A stretch of 64,000 nucleotides of DNA from Blastomonas fulva (GTDB lineage Bacteria > Pseudomonadota > Alphaproteobacteria > Sphingomonadales > Sphingomonadaceae). The translations under genes and the position numbers were made by a program. Positions 37,468-46,385 of the stretch are shown here, piece after piece. The notes under the pieces were generated by a model. The model was not told the DNA's origin and ran no database searches. It saw nothing but the letters and a program-made list of their open reading frames with translations. Location: positions 868,001 through 932,000 of the forward strand of contig NZ_CP020083.1 in assembly GCF_003431825.1 (NCBI RefSeq), read 5' to 3'. Numbering within the stretch: position 1 is the stretch's first letter; each line of letters begins with the position of its first letter.

Positions 37468-38547
37468 TCAGCGTTGGTGCCAGCGCCCCACTGCGCGGCT
37501 CACCGCCTGCATGAGCTGCATCCGCGCAGGGATGCCTGCAGTGGTTTCCCCCAGCATGACCGCTACGGCATAGCGGGTTCCGTCGGGCGCGGTCATGATG
37601 CCGACGTCGTTGTATCCGGTGGAAACCGGCGGCAGATCCTGCCCCGTCCCGGTCTTGTGCAGGAACTGCCAGCCCGCAGGAACGCCCGCTTTCAGCCGAT
37701 TGGGCCCGCTGCGGGTGCGGCCAAGCGTGTCGAGCATCAGACGGGTCGAGTTCTGCGAGAGCAATTCGCCACGCGCCAGCCGGGCCAGCGCATTGACGAT
37801 GCCTTCCGGGCTCGCGCCATCGATCGGATCGGCGACATAGGCGGATAACAGGCTGCGGCGCCGGTCGAGCGGCACGCGTTCGCGCGCGGCCTGGAAGGCG
37901 CGTCCGGCCGAAAGGCTCTGCCGCCATTCGACGCCCGCGATCCCGCTCTGCAGCAGTCGCTCGCCGGGGCCGAAGCGGATGCTCGACAGGCCCTTGCGGC
38001 GCAGGAAATCGTTGACCACGCCGGGCCCGCCCGCGGTGCGCAGCAGCGCATCGTTCGCGCTGTTATCGCTCGCGGTCAGCGCTTCGTTGATCAGCGTGCG
38101 CACGGTCTCGCGCACGGTGCCTTCGCGCGCCACGCGGGCCGCCAGCGGCTGGTGGAACAGGGTGAGGTCTTCCGGGGTGATCGTCACCTCGGTATCGAGC
38201 GAAAGCTCGCCGCGATCGACCTTTTCGAGCACCGCCATGGTCACCCACAGCTTCGAGACGCTCTGCTGTGGAAACAGCTCGCCGCCGCGGTGGCCGACCA
38301 CCCAGTCGCCATCGATCCGCCGCACCGCAATCCCTGTCTTGCCCGGGAAGCTGCGCCACAACTGCGCCAGCTCGTCGCGCAAGCCCTGCGGTACGACGTT
38401 CGTCGCGCGCGGCGCAAGCGGCGGCGGCACCGGCTGGACGCGCGCGGGCGCAGGCGCCGGACGCGGCTGCGCGACCTGCCGTGGCGTGGAGACGCAGGCA
38501 GCAAGCGCGGCTGTAGCGAGGAACAGGGACAGCGTGCGGGCGAACAT
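37468..38547 (-). CDS. Class A beta-lactamase, lipoprotein
   Basis: A 359-residue serine beta-lactamase fold. The N-terminus is a lipoprotein signal (LAAC, Cys18) followed by a Pro/Ala-rich linker (about 25-50). Active-site motifs are present: SVSK (Ser96, Lys99), SDN (160-162) and KTG (298-300). The distance from SDN to KTG is 138 residues, clearly longer than the roughly 104 of TEM-type enzymes, and I cannot place the omega-loop Glu with confidence (Glu207 in GVEWRQ is one candidate). It may hydrolyse beta-lactams or act on cell-wall peptides. It lies directly upstream of the pcs-mcr operon, on the same strand. Confidence 0.85.
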   Translation of the reverse strand: MFARTLSLFLATAALAACVSTPRQVAQPRPAPAPARVQPVPPPLAPRATNVVPQGLRDELAQLWRSFPGKTGIAVRRIDGDWVVGHRGGELFPQQSVSKLWVTMAVLEKVDRGELSLDTEVTITPEDLTLFHQPLAARVAREGTVRETVRTLINEALTASDNSANDALLRTAGGPGVVNDFLRRKGLSSIRFGPGERLLQSGIAGVEWRQSLSAGRAFQAARERVPLDRRRSLLSAYVADPIDGASPEGIVNALARLARGELLSQNSTRLMLDTLGRTRSGPNRLKAGVPAGWQFLHKTGTGQDLPPVSTGYNDVGIMTAPDGTRYAVAVMLGETTAGIPARMQLMQAVSRAVGRWHQR

Positions 38548-38695
38548 GCGGCGGCTTTCTGATCGGATTTCGTGTTGGCATCAGGGTTGCACACCCCCGA
38601 TGTACCGCCCGTGAAGCGATCTAGCCGCAGGTTCCCGCGCACAGGCACGTTTTGCGGTGAATGAGTCGCTGGGCGCGGTGAATGGCCTGGTTATC

Positions 38696-38724
38696 GCCCC
38701 TCCCGCTTGTGGAAGGGGAGAGTG
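38696..38724. repeat. GC-rich palindromic repeat, copy 3
   Basis: CGCCCCTCCCGCTTGTGGAA followed by GGGGAGAG is an imperfect palindrome related to the copies at 6765 and 7731. It lies at the 3' end of nadB, whose stop is at 38725. Confidence 0.55.
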
Positions 38725-40317
38725 TCAGGGCACCAGCACCGTGTCCACCGCCACCGGCAGCGTGTCCGGAAAATCGCTGTTGAAGTGGAGCCCCCGGCTT
38801 TCCTTGCGCTCGAGCGCGCAGCGGACGATCAGGTCGGCGACCTCGATCAGGTTGCGCAACTCGACCAGGTCGGGGGTGACACGGAAGTTGCCGTAATATT
38901 CCTCGACCTCGCTGCGCAGCAGCTCGATGCGGTGGCGCGCGCGTTCCAGCCTTTTGGTGGTGCGCACGATGCCGACATAGTCCCACATGAAGCGGCGGAT
39001 CTCGCGCCAGTTGTACTGGACGACGACCTCCTCGTCCGAATCGGTCACCCGGCTTTCATCCCAGGGAAGGATCGCAGGCGGCGGGCCCAGCTCGTCCCAG
39101 TGCTCGATGATGTCGGTGGCGGCAGCATCGCCGAAGACGAAGCATTCGAGCAGGCTGTTGGATGCAAGCCGGTTGGCGCCGTGCAGCCCCGACTGGCTGA
39201 CCTCTCCGGCCGCATACAGCCCGGGCAGATCGGTGCGGCCCTGAAGGTCGATCAGCACTCCTCCACAGGTGTAATGCTGCGCAGGCACCACCGGGATCGG
39301 ATCGCGGGTGATGTCGATGCCAAGGCCCAGCAGCTTGTCGTAGATCGTCGGGAAATGCCCCTTCACAAAGTCGGCAGGCTGGTGGCTGATATCGAGATGG
39401 ACGTAGTCGAGCCCCAGCCGCTTGATCTCGTGGTCTATCGCGCGCGCGACGACATCGCGCGGGGCAAGCTCCAGCCTGGGGTCGAAATCGCCCATGAAGC
39501 GATAGCCAGTCTCTGGGATCAGCAGATGCCCACCCTCTCCGCGCACCGCCTCGGTGATCAGGAAGTTCTTGACCTCCAGATTGTACAGGCAGGTCGGGTG
39601 GAACTGCATGAATTCCATGTTGGAGACGCGCGCGCCTGCGCGCCAGGCCATGGCGATGCCATCGCCGGTGGCGCCCCTGGGGGCGGTCGAAAACAGGTAC
39701 GTCCGCCCTGCTCCGCCGCTCGCCAGCAAGGTGGCGCGCGCGGTCAGCGCCTCGACATGGCCGGTCGCGCGGTTGAGCGCATAACAGCCCCAGATGCGCT
39801 TGTCGCCGGTGGGGCTGGCGCAGTGCCGGTCGGCGATCAGGTCGATCGCGACCATGTCGGGCATCAGCGTGATGTTGGGGTTGGCCAGTGCCGCGCGTTC
39901 GAGCGCCTGCTGCACCGCCCAGCCGGTGGCGTCATCGACATGCACGATCCGCCGATGGCTGTGCCCGCCCTCGCGGGTGAGATGCAGGTCATCGGCATGG
40001 TCGCCGCCGCCGCCGTTGCGGTTGAACGGCACGCCCAGGTCGACGAGGTGCTGGATAGCGGCAGGTGCATTCTCGACCACGAATTCGACCGTCTCGCGGC
40101 TGTTGAGCCCTGCGCCTGCGACCATCGTGTCGTCGATATGGTTGTCGAACGAATCGCCCTCTTCGAGCACCGCGGCGATGCCGCCCTGCGCCCAGGCGGT
40201 CGATCCACCCGAAATGTCGCCCTTGGCCAGCACCAGCACCCGGCAATGCCGCGCGAGGCTCAAGGCAGCGGTCAGTCCCGCCGCGCCCGAGCCGATGATC
40301 AGGACGTCATGTTGCAT
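38725..40317 (-). CDS. nadB: L-aspartate oxidase
   Basis: A 530-residue flavoenzyme that oxidises L-aspartate to iminoaspartate for quinolinate and NAD synthesis. The FAD-binding N-terminus is DVLIIGSGAAGLTAALSLAR. Substrate and flavin contacts include GGSTAWAQGGIAAVL, QFHPTCLYN and TRGEGG-like VRGEGGHLLIPETG. AAGEVSQSGLHGANRLASNS is the second FAD signature. The C-terminal helical domain is intact. nadA and nadC are not adjacent. Its ATG overlaps the stop of the lipoprotein gene before it (TGATG), so it is the last gene of a coupled trio. Confidence 0.95.
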   Translation of the reverse strand: MQHDVLIIGSGAAGLTAALSLARHCRVLVLAKGDISGGSTAWAQGGIAAVLEEGDSFDNHIDDTMVAGAGLNSRETVEFVVENAPAAIQHLVDLGVPFNRNGGGGDHADDLHLTREGGHSHRRIVHVDDATGWAVQQALERAALANPNITLMPDMVAIDLIADRHCASPTGDKRIWGCYALNRATGHVEALTARATLLASGGAGRTYLFSTAPRGATGDGIAMAWRAGARVSNMEFMQFHPTCLYNLEVKNFLITEAVRGEGGHLLIPETGYRFMGDFDPRLELAPRDVVARAIDHEIKRLGLDYVHLDISHQPADFVKGHFPTIYDKLLGLGIDITRDPIPVVPAQHYTCGGVLIDLQGRTDLPGLYAAGEVSQSGLHGANRLASNSLLECFVFGDAAATDIIEHWDELGPPPAILPWDESRVTDSDEEVVVQYNWREIRRFMWDYVGIVRTTKRLERARHRIELLRSEVEEYYGNFRVTPDLVELRNLIEVADLIVRCALERKESRGLHFNSDFPDTLPVAVDTVLVP

Positions 40318-40874
40318 CAGCGATAACCACATGTGAGGAGGGAGCGATCCGGGGCGTCAGGGCTGGCCTGCAGATTGACGAACAATTCATACCCGTCCGG
40401 AGGACCAAGCGATACATCCTGGTTGATTTCGACCGGGAAGCCGCCCCTTCGCAGCGCGGAAAACGCAGCGGGCGGCGGAACGGCAAATTCGAAACTGAGG
40501 TCGCCCGGATCGCCGCCTTCTGGAAATGTCTGATGAATGGCGTGGAGCGGCAGCCCGAGCATCGTGCCGGATACGCGAACGCTGAACGCCGTCCAGCCAT
40601 CGTGCCGTGTCATTTCGATTCGTCCAAAATGACCAGCCAGCGAGGGTGGCGCATCTATTTTGCCCGGCCGCAAATGCTTGTCGGGGTCGATAACGGCTTG
40701 AGGATCGACCACCACCATGGCTTGAAGAAATCGCGCCGTTTCCGGCCCGGGCCGGCACATTGCAGGATCTTCAAAAGCAAGCAGGCCATCCAGAACCGCC
40801 GGCCCCGCCATCTGCCGCTCGGCGCAGCCGGAGAGAAGCGCAGCACCCATTGCGATCGCCGCAATCCGTTTCAC
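40317..40874 (-). CDS. Putative lipoprotein of unknown function
   Basis: A 185-residue protein with a lipoprotein signal (lipobox LSGC, Cys about 17) and a mainly beta body. I see LHAIHQTFPEGGDPGDLSFE and FPVEINQDVSLGPPDGYELF, without known motifs. The start is a GTG overlapping the stop of the ABC ATPase gene (GTGA). Its stop overlaps the nadB ATG. Coupling to nadB is striking but a functional link is not evident. Confidence 0.75.
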   Translation of the reverse strand: MKRIAAIAMGAALLSGCAERQMAGPAVLDGLLAFEDPAMCRPGPETARFLQAMVVVDPQAVIDPDKHLRPGKIDAPPSLAGHFGRIEMTRHDGWTAFSVRVSGTMLGLPLHAIHQTFPEGGDPGDLSFEFAVPPPAAFSALRRGGFPVEINQDVSLGPPDGYELFVNLQASPDAPDRSLLTCGYR

Positions 40875-41806
40875 GCCACCGCCTTGGTGAGGTTGAGGAA
40901 CACGTCCTCGAGATCGGGCTCGCGGGTCGAGACGTCGACGATGCCATAGCCTGCCTCGCGCACCCGGCTCATCACCTGCCCCGCGTTGAGCCTGTCCTTG
41001 CTGTAGCCGATCTCGACCATCCGGTCGGTGAGCTTGCTGACCTTGTCGAACGCCGGGTCTGCGGGAAGCGCGGCGATATCCTGGTCAAGCGTCAGCACGA
41101 TGAGCTTGTCGCGCGCCATGCCGACCATTTCGGCGGTGGGTTTGTTGGCGATCAGCCTGCCGTGGTTGATGATCGCGATCCGGTCGCACAGCTCCTCGGC
41201 CTCTTCGAGGTAATGCGTGGTGAGCACGATGGTGACGCCTGCGCGGTTCAATTCGCGCACATAGTCCCACAGTTGCTGGCGCAGATCGATGTCGACGCCC
41301 GCGGTGGGTTCGTCGAGCACCAGGATCGGCGGGGAATGCACCATCGCCTTGGCCACCAGCAGCCGCCGCTTCATGCCGCCGGACAGCGTGCGGGCATAGG
41401 CATCGGCCTTGTCCTCGAGCCGCACCGCGCGCAGCAGCTCTGCCGTACGCCGGTGCGCCTTGGGCACGCCGAACAGCCCGGCTTGAAGCTCGAGCGCTTC
41501 GGCAGGCGTGAAGAACGGATCGAACACGATTTCCTGCGGCACGATACCGATCGACGCCTTGGCGTTGCGCGGATTGGCGTCGATGTCGAAGCCCCAGATG
41601 CTGGCAGAGCCCGAGGTCTTGCGGACCATGCCCGACAGGATGTTGATGAGGGTGGACTTGCCCGCGCCGTTGGGGCCCAGCAGGCCGAAGATCTGGCCGC
41701 GCGGGACATCGAAGCTCACACCGTCCAGCGCCAGCTTGTCGGGGGCCTTGCCTGCGCCTTTGTAGATCTTGCGCAGATTGTCGATCGAGATGGCAGCCTG
41801 GGTCAC
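40871..41806 (-). CDS. ABC transporter ATP-binding protein (ABC-2 exporter type)
   Basis: A 311-residue ATPase subunit. It has Walker A LLGPNGAGKSTLIN, Q-loop VPQEIVFD, signature LSGGMKRRLL and Walker B ILVLDEPTAGVD. The switch His is in TTHYLEEAEELCDR. A C-terminal extension (about 230-311) is typical of drug or polysaccharide ABC-2 exporters. No permease gene is next to it. The GTG at 41806 starts VTQAAISIDNLRKIYKG; an earlier ATG at 41890 lies inside the hairpin behind carD and is unlikely. Confidence 0.88.
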   Translation of the reverse strand: MTQAAISIDNLRKIYKGAGKAPDKLALDGVSFDVPRGQIFGLLGPNGAGKSTLINILSGMVRKTSGSASIWGFDIDANPRNAKASIGIVPQEIVFDPFFTPAEALELQAGLFGVPKAHRRTAELLRAVRLEDKADAYARTLSGGMKRRLLVAKAMVHSPPILVLDEPTAGVDIDLRQQLWDYVRELNRAGVTIVLTTHYLEEAEELCDRIAIINHGRLIANKPTAEMVGMARDKLIVLTLDQDIAALPADPAFDKVSKLTDRMVEIGYSKDRLNAGQVMSRVREAGYGIVDVSTREPDLEDVFLNLTKAVA

Positions 41807-41871
41807 GGCAAGCGGATTAGCCGCTCGGGTTACGTTGCGCAAAGGGAAAGGTGGAAGCGCGGCAACCGAAA

Positions 41872-41907
41872 CGAAATATGCAGGCCGCACGCAGCCTGCA
41901 TATTTCG
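41872..41907 (-). terminator. Perfect hairpin downstream of carD
   Basis: CGAAATATGCAGGC (41872-41885) is repeated exactly inverted at 41894-41907, with an eight-base loop. It lies 40 bases after the carD stop, and the sequence that follows on the minus strand is T-rich (TTTCG) without a long tract. It probably ends the carD message. Confidence 0.65.
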
Positions 41908-41947
41908 AAAACCGGTCACCAGCCGATCAAGCCGGTGCGAAACCGCT

Positions 41948-42475
41948 TTATTCGGCGACTTCGTAATATTGCGGCGCTGCCTCGTTGAGGATCTCGAGGA
42001 TCTTCTTCAGAGCGGCAGGCTCGTCGGTCTTTTCCATCGCGGCCAGTTCACGCGCGAGGCGGCTAGAGGCCGCTTCGAAGATCTGGCGCTCGGAATAGCT
42101 CTGCTCGGGCTGGTCGTCCGGGCGGAACAGGTCGCGGGTCACTTCGGCAATCGACACGAGGTCGCCCGAATTGATCTTCGCTTCATATTCCTGGGCACGG
42201 CGCGACCACATGGTGCGCTTGACCTTGGGCTTGCTTTTCAGCGTTTCCATCGCCTCGCGCAGCGTCTTGTCAGACGACAGCTTGCGCATGCCGATGCTTT
42301 CAACCTTGTTGACCGGAACGCGAAGGGTCATGCGTTCCTTTTCGAAGCGCAGCACGTACAGCTCGAGCTGCATGCCGGCAATTTCTTCCTTCTGAAGCTC
42401 CACAACACGGCCGACACCGTGCTTGGGATACACCACATAATCGCCTACATCAAAAGACAGCGCTTTGGCGGCCAT
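41948..42475 (-). CDS. carD: CarD family transcriptional regulator
   Basis: A 175-residue RNA-polymerase-binding factor. The N-terminal RNAP-interaction Tudor-like domain is FDVGDYVVYPKHGVGRVVEL. A helical DNA-binding C-terminal domain (about 75-165) includes KVKRTMWSRRAQEYEAKINS and DLVSIAEVTRDL. CarD stabilises open promoter complexes and affects rRNA and stress expression. AAAGG precedes the ATG. About 320 bases separate it from fdxA; that gap holds a fdxA terminator and otherwise no visible gene. Confidence 0.95.
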   Translation of the reverse strand: MAAKALSFDVGDYVVYPKHGVGRVVELQKEEIAGMQLELYVLRFEKERMTLRVPVNKVESIGMRKLSSDKTLREAMETLKSKPKVKRTMWSRRAQEYEAKINSGDLVSIAEVTRDLFRPDDQPEQSYSERQIFEAASSRLARELAAMEKTDEPAALKKILEILNEAAPQYYEVAE

Positions 42476-42793
42476 TCAAAAACCTTTCTCAATTCAGGGG
42501 AAGCGGGAGCCTTTTCGAACCTGCGATCCTGCCGTCCGAACGGAATCTCCTCGAATATGTGCCGAAAGCGGGACACCAACACAGTGCCGCACTGCAGCAC
42601 TGATGGGCGCTGCTTAACAGATTCGTCACAAAATAGCCACCCTGTAATGGCCATTCCGGACCCAAATGGGGTCTCGCAGGCCCAAAAACAAGCGGCGCCG
42701 GACGCGAGGACGCGCCCGACGCTACGGAATGTGAGAACGATTGCAGGCGATCAGGCCGCCCGAAGGCTCCCCGCCGACCGAGTGTCTACGTGC
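42476..42793. other. Gap between carD and fdxA
   Basis: No gene is visible. Positions 42684-42720 hold the fdxA terminator. The stretch at 42560-42660 is A/T-richer and probably carries the carD promoter and a long 5' leader; no convincing hexamer pair was assigned. Confidence 0.5.
42684..42720 (-). terminator. Terminator of fdxA
   Basis: On the minus strand GTCGGGCGCG (42720-42711) pairs with CGCGTCCGGC (42706-42697) over ten positions with two G-U pairs and a TCCT loop. A T-rich tract, TTGTTTTT, ends near 42684. Confidence 0.7.
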
Positions 42794-43132
42794 TCAGTCG
42801 CCCTCGCCGGGTTCGGGCGAGAAGAAAGCCTCGTACTTGCCGTCCTTGCCCTTGTACTCATCGGCGTCAGCGGGCGATTCCCGCTTGACGGTGATGTTGG
42901 GCCATTCGGCACTGAACTTGGTGTTGAGCTCGAGCCACTTTTCCAGGCCGTCCTCGGTATCGGGAAGGATCGCTTCGGCCGGGCATTCGGGTTCGCACAC
43001 GCCGCAGTCGATGCACTCGCTGGGGTTGATCACCAGCATGTTCTCGCCTTCATAGAAGCAGTCCACGGGGCATACTTCCACGCAGTCCATGTATTTGCAC
43101 TTGATGCAGGCGTCGGTGACTACATAGGTCAT
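42794..43132 (-). CDS. fdxA: Ferredoxin FdxA, 7Fe-8S type
   Basis: A 112-residue low-potential electron carrier. Cluster ligands lie in [18 protein letters not shown] (about 9-26, 3Fe-4S plus the shared Cys) and [12 protein letters not shown] (about 40-51, 4Fe-4S). A long C-terminal extension ([18 protein letters not shown]) is usual for the alphaproteobacterial FdxA group. The electron partners are not known. It lies upstream of carD and downstream of the S4-domain gene on the same strand; the S4-fdxA-carD order is common in alphaproteobacteria. Confidence 0.96.
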   Translation of the reverse strand: MTYVVTDACIKCKYMDCVEVCPVDCFYEGENMLVINPSECIDCGVCEPECPAEAILPDTEDGLEKWLELNTKFSAEWPNITVKRESPADADEYKGKDGKYEAFFSPEPGEGD

Positions 43133-43265
43133 CGGCTGTGATCGCTCCCCTGAGTGGTTTGCCGGGCATCTCTCGCCCGTCTGGCATGGTGATTCTGCTG
43201 GCCTTGCTATTGCGATAGGCAGGTGGCGTCAATATCGCGCTGCCTCGGGCGGACATAGCCAGGCT

Positions 43266-43532
43266 TTATCCGGCGGCGCGCCGGTCCTCGGGCTCGCGAT
43301 AGCAGGCCATCGCCTCTTCGGCAGGGCCACGACGCCAGGGCAGATGGTCGATCTGCAGCACCAGCACGCGCGAACCCTGGGGGACGGTAAGGATGTCGCC
43401 GCAGCGCACCGCGTGATGCGCCTTGACCACCCGGGTGCCGTTGGCCCGGATCACGCCCTGTTCGGCCAGCGACTTGCCCTGCGACCGGCTGCGCACCAGC
43501 CGCAGATACCACAATAGCACATCCATCCGCAT
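43266..43532 (-). CDS. S4-domain RNA-binding protein, Hsp15-like
   Basis: An 88-residue S4 RNA-binding protein of the Hsp15 (HslR) group, which binds the 50S subunit with stalled peptidyl-tRNA. The motif MDVLLWYLRLVRSRSQGKSL is followed by GVIRANGTRVVKAHHAVRCG and DILTVPQGSRVLVLQI. The ATG at 43532 was chosen (ATG 43526 is also possible). A TTG at 43574 would make a start overlapping the helicase gene. It is translated just after the helicase and probably belongs to its operon. Confidence 0.85.
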   Translation of the reverse strand: MRMDVLLWYLRLVRSRSQGKSLAEQGVIRANGTRVVKAHHAVRCGDILTVPQGSRVLVLQIDHLPWRRGPAEEAMACYREPEDRRAAG

Positions 43533-43566
43533 ATGCCCGCCCGCACCCGAGCCCGATCCACCCGTT

Positions 43567-46128
43567 TCAGCCAATCGCCACCTTCCATTGTGCCAGTGCC
43601 GCAAAATGTCCGTCGGGCCTGGGCGGGGGTGCCGCCTCGACCGCCTTTTTCCGCCCCAGACCGCGCCAGCGCCACAGCGCCGCAGCATCGGCTCCGCCCG
43701 CCGCCGCGCCATCGCGGCGAAAGCCTGCCGCGCGCATCAGCCGCTCGGTGTTGGCGGCGGTCAGCCCCATCGAGATCGCCAGCGCAGGATCGATGACAAA
43801 GCTCGCCGCCTGGCCGCGCCGGTCGTGCGCGGCGCGGATCAGCTTTTCGGCCATGTCGACGCGCAGCGCCTGATCGCCCACCAGCCGATAGGCCGGGTGA
43901 CCGCCAGCCGGCAGCGAGCCTGCCGGGACCACCGTGCGCAGCGCGGCGACCTGCGCATCTCCCGGCGGCGGCAGGGGTTCGCCCGCCTGCACCGCGCGCA
44001 CCAGGCCAAGCTGCCGCTGGCAATCGGGTCGGATCATCGCGGCGCAGAACACGTCGAGGCTGCCCAGCCGCACCCCCAGCCGCTGCAGCACCTGCCGCGC
44101 GGCAGGATCCAGCGCGCTGATCAGCCCATCGGCCTGCACTCGCGGCATCGCGCCGCCTGCATCGACCAGCTGCACCAGCAGCGCGCGCAGCGGCCCGGAG
44201 CAGCGCTTGTCCTCGGCCGCGCGGGCCAGCGCGCGCACTGGCGCCAGCGGCGTTCCCAGTTGCGCCTCGAGCCAGGCCGCGACGTGTGCCAGCAGCGCCT
44301 CGTGATCGGCACGCGGCAGCGCCTCGAGCGCACGGTCGGGCTGGAACTTCGGCTGGGCGAGCGAGGCACCGCGCACGATCTGCCCGATCCGCTGCCCGCG
44401 CCACAGCAATGCGGGGCGCGCCTTGTCATCGGCTGCGATGGCAAGGCTGCCGGGCACATCGCCGATCAGCTCGCGCGCGCGCCTGGCCAGCAGCCCCGGC
44501 AGATGCCGGTCCGCTGCGGCGAGCAGCAGCTTGCGGTCCGCCAGCCGCGCCTGTGCGTCGACGACAAAGGCAAAGCCGTTCAACTTGCCGATCGGCTCGC
44601 CATCGACGCAGATCGCATCCCCCTCTTCCAGCGTCACCGGCAGCAGCGAGGCATCGCCGCCAAGGCCACGCAACAGCACGGCGGTGCGCCGGTCGACGAA
44701 CCTTTGCGCCAGCGCCTTGTGCAGCGCATCGGACAGGCGCTCCTCTACCGCACGGGTGCGGCCTGCCATTTCCGCCGGATCGGCAAGCCAGTCGCGGCGC
44801 TGCGCGACATAGGCCCAGGTGCGGATCGCCGCGATGCGCGCGCCCAATTTCTCGACATCGCCCTGCACCTGATCGAGATCGGCGATACGCCGGGCGATGA
44901 AGTCCGCCGGGATATGCCCTTTTCCCTGCCCCAGATGCTGCCAGAGCTGGGCGACGAAACTGGCGTGATGCTCCGCCCCGCGATGCTGGAAATCGGGCAG
45001 GCTGCACACCGACCAAAAGCGCCGCACCGCGGCTGTCCCGCGCACGCTGGCGCCGACATTGGGATCATCGGCAAGCCGCCGCAGCACCGCAAGATCGATC
45101 GCCTCGGGCGCGGGTTTGAGCACCGGGCTGGAGGGCAAGCGTTCCAGATCGGCGATCAGGTGCCCCAGGCTGTCAAAGCGCGGCGCAGAATCGCGCCAGA
45201 ACAAAGATTTGAGCGGCGGGAACTGGTGCTGCTCGATCCGCTCGATCTCTTCGTCGCTGAACTGCGCATCGGCGCGGCCCGCGACCGATCCGAAGGTGCC
45301 GTCGCGCTGATGCCGCCCGGCGCGCCCGGCGATCTGCGCCATTTCGGGCAGAGTCAGCCGCCGCCGCCGCGCGCCGTCATATTTGTACAACGAGGCGAAC
45401 GCGACATGCTCGACATCCATGTTGAGCCCCATGCCGATCGCATCAGTGGCGACGAGATAATCGACCTCGCCGGCCTGATACATCGCCACCTGCGCGTTGC
45501 GCGTCGCGGGGCTCAAGGCGCCCATCACCACCGCAGCGCCGCCGCGGAAACGGCGCAGCATCTCGGCAACCGCATAGACCTCCTCGGCGGAGAACGCGAC
45601 GATCGCGCTGCGCGGCGGCAGCCGCGAGAGCTTCTTGATCCCGGCATAACTCAACGTCGAAAAGCGCGGGCGGGTGATGATCTCGGCATCGGGCACCAGC
45701 GTGCGCACCATGGGAGCCAGCGCTTCGGACCCCAGGATCATCGTCTCGTCGCGGCCACGCGCGTTGAGGATACGGTCGGTGAAGACGTGCCCGCGCTCGG
45801 GATGTGCGCCAAGCTGTGCCTCGTCGATCGCGACGAAGGCGAAATCGCGCCCGTCCTGCAGCGGCATGCTTTCGGCGGTGGAGAGGAACCAGCGCGCGCC
45901 CGGCGGGACGATGCGCTCTTCCCCGGTGACCAATGCGACCTCCTTGGGCCCCTTGATCGCGACCACCCGGTCATAGACCTCGCGCGCCAGCAGGCGGAGC
46001 GGAAAGCCGATCAGGCCGCTGGAGTGCGCGCTCATCCGCTCGATGGCAAGATGGGTCTTGCCGGTATTGGTCGGTCCCAGCACGGCAGTCACGGAGCCCT
46101 GCGCAGATCGGGACGAAAATCGGGTCAT
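43567..46128 (-). CDS. Suv3-like DExH-box RNA/DNA helicase
   Basis: An 853-residue helicase resembling mitochondrial Suv3. Walker A is LGPTNTGKTHLAIERM (about 17-32), the DExH box reads AIDEAQLGAHPERGH (about 98-112) and motif VI is QIAGRAGRHQRDGTFG (about 270-285). The C-terminal half (about 480-850) contains Suv3-type helical and low-complexity segments. Alphaproteobacterial members are thought to work in RNA turnover; the substrate is not proven. The ATG at 46128 has GGAGG upstream; a GTG at 46143 lies before it but without spacing for a ribosome site. Confidence 0.92.
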   Translation of the reverse strand: MTRFSSRSAQGSVTAVLGPTNTGKTHLAIERMSAHSSGLIGFPLRLLAREVYDRVVAIKGPKEVALVTGEERIVPPGARWFLSTAESMPLQDGRDFAFVAIDEAQLGAHPERGHVFTDRILNARGRDETMILGSEALAPMVRTLVPDAEIITRPRFSTLSYAGIKKLSRLPPRSAIVAFSAEEVYAVAEMLRRFRGGAAVVMGALSPATRNAQVAMYQAGEVDYLVATDAIGMGLNMDVEHVAFASLYKYDGARRRRLTLPEMAQIAGRAGRHQRDGTFGSVAGRADAQFSDEEIERIEQHQFPPLKSLFWRDSAPRFDSLGHLIADLERLPSSPVLKPAPEAIDLAVLRRLADDPNVGASVRGTAAVRRFWSVCSLPDFQHRGAEHHASFVAQLWQHLGQGKGHIPADFIARRIADLDQVQGDVEKLGARIAAIRTWAYVAQRRDWLADPAEMAGRTRAVEERLSDALHKALAQRFVDRRTAVLLRGLGGDASLLPVTLEEGDAICVDGEPIGKLNGFAFVVDAQARLADRKLLLAAADRHLPGLLARRARELIGDVPGSLAIAADDKARPALLWRGQRIGQIVRGASLAQPKFQPDRALEALPRADHEALLAHVAAWLEAQLGTPLAPVRALARAAEDKRCSGPLRALLVQLVDAGGAMPRVQADGLISALDPAARQVLQRLGVRLGSLDVFCAAMIRPDCQRQLGLVRAVQAGEPLPPPGDAQVAALRTVVPAGSLPAGGHPAYRLVGDQALRVDMAEKLIRAAHDRRGQAASFVIDPALAISMGLTAANTERLMRAAGFRRDGAAAGGADAAALWRWRGLGRKKAVEAAPPPRPDGHFAALAQWKVAIG

Positions 46129-46385
46129 GGGAGCAGCCTCCACGCCTTACATCATGGCCGCCTCGCCAAGTTGCAAGCCCCATTCGGCAAGCCGTGCAAT
46201 CGTCTGTGGACAGGTTCCGCCATTGGCCCGGCTTAATGCACCGCTCGTCCCGGCGAACGGGTTTTGTCGCGCGGGTTAATTTGACTTTAACCGGCATTCT
46301 CCACAAGATTTGCGGGCGAGGAAAAATCGCCATCGTGCCCGCCTGAAAGGTGCAGCACGGGAGGAATGGCGAAAAAGGGTCGGAC

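Noticed and set aside
40871..41890. ATG start of the ABC ATPase at 41890
   Set aside because: It lies inside the perfect hairpin behind carD and the added residues are not conserved; GTG at 41806 matches the family start.
43423..46236. A 937-codon plus-strand frame opposite the Suv3-like helicase
   Set aside because: Antisense shadow; the helicase motifs on the minus strand are complete.
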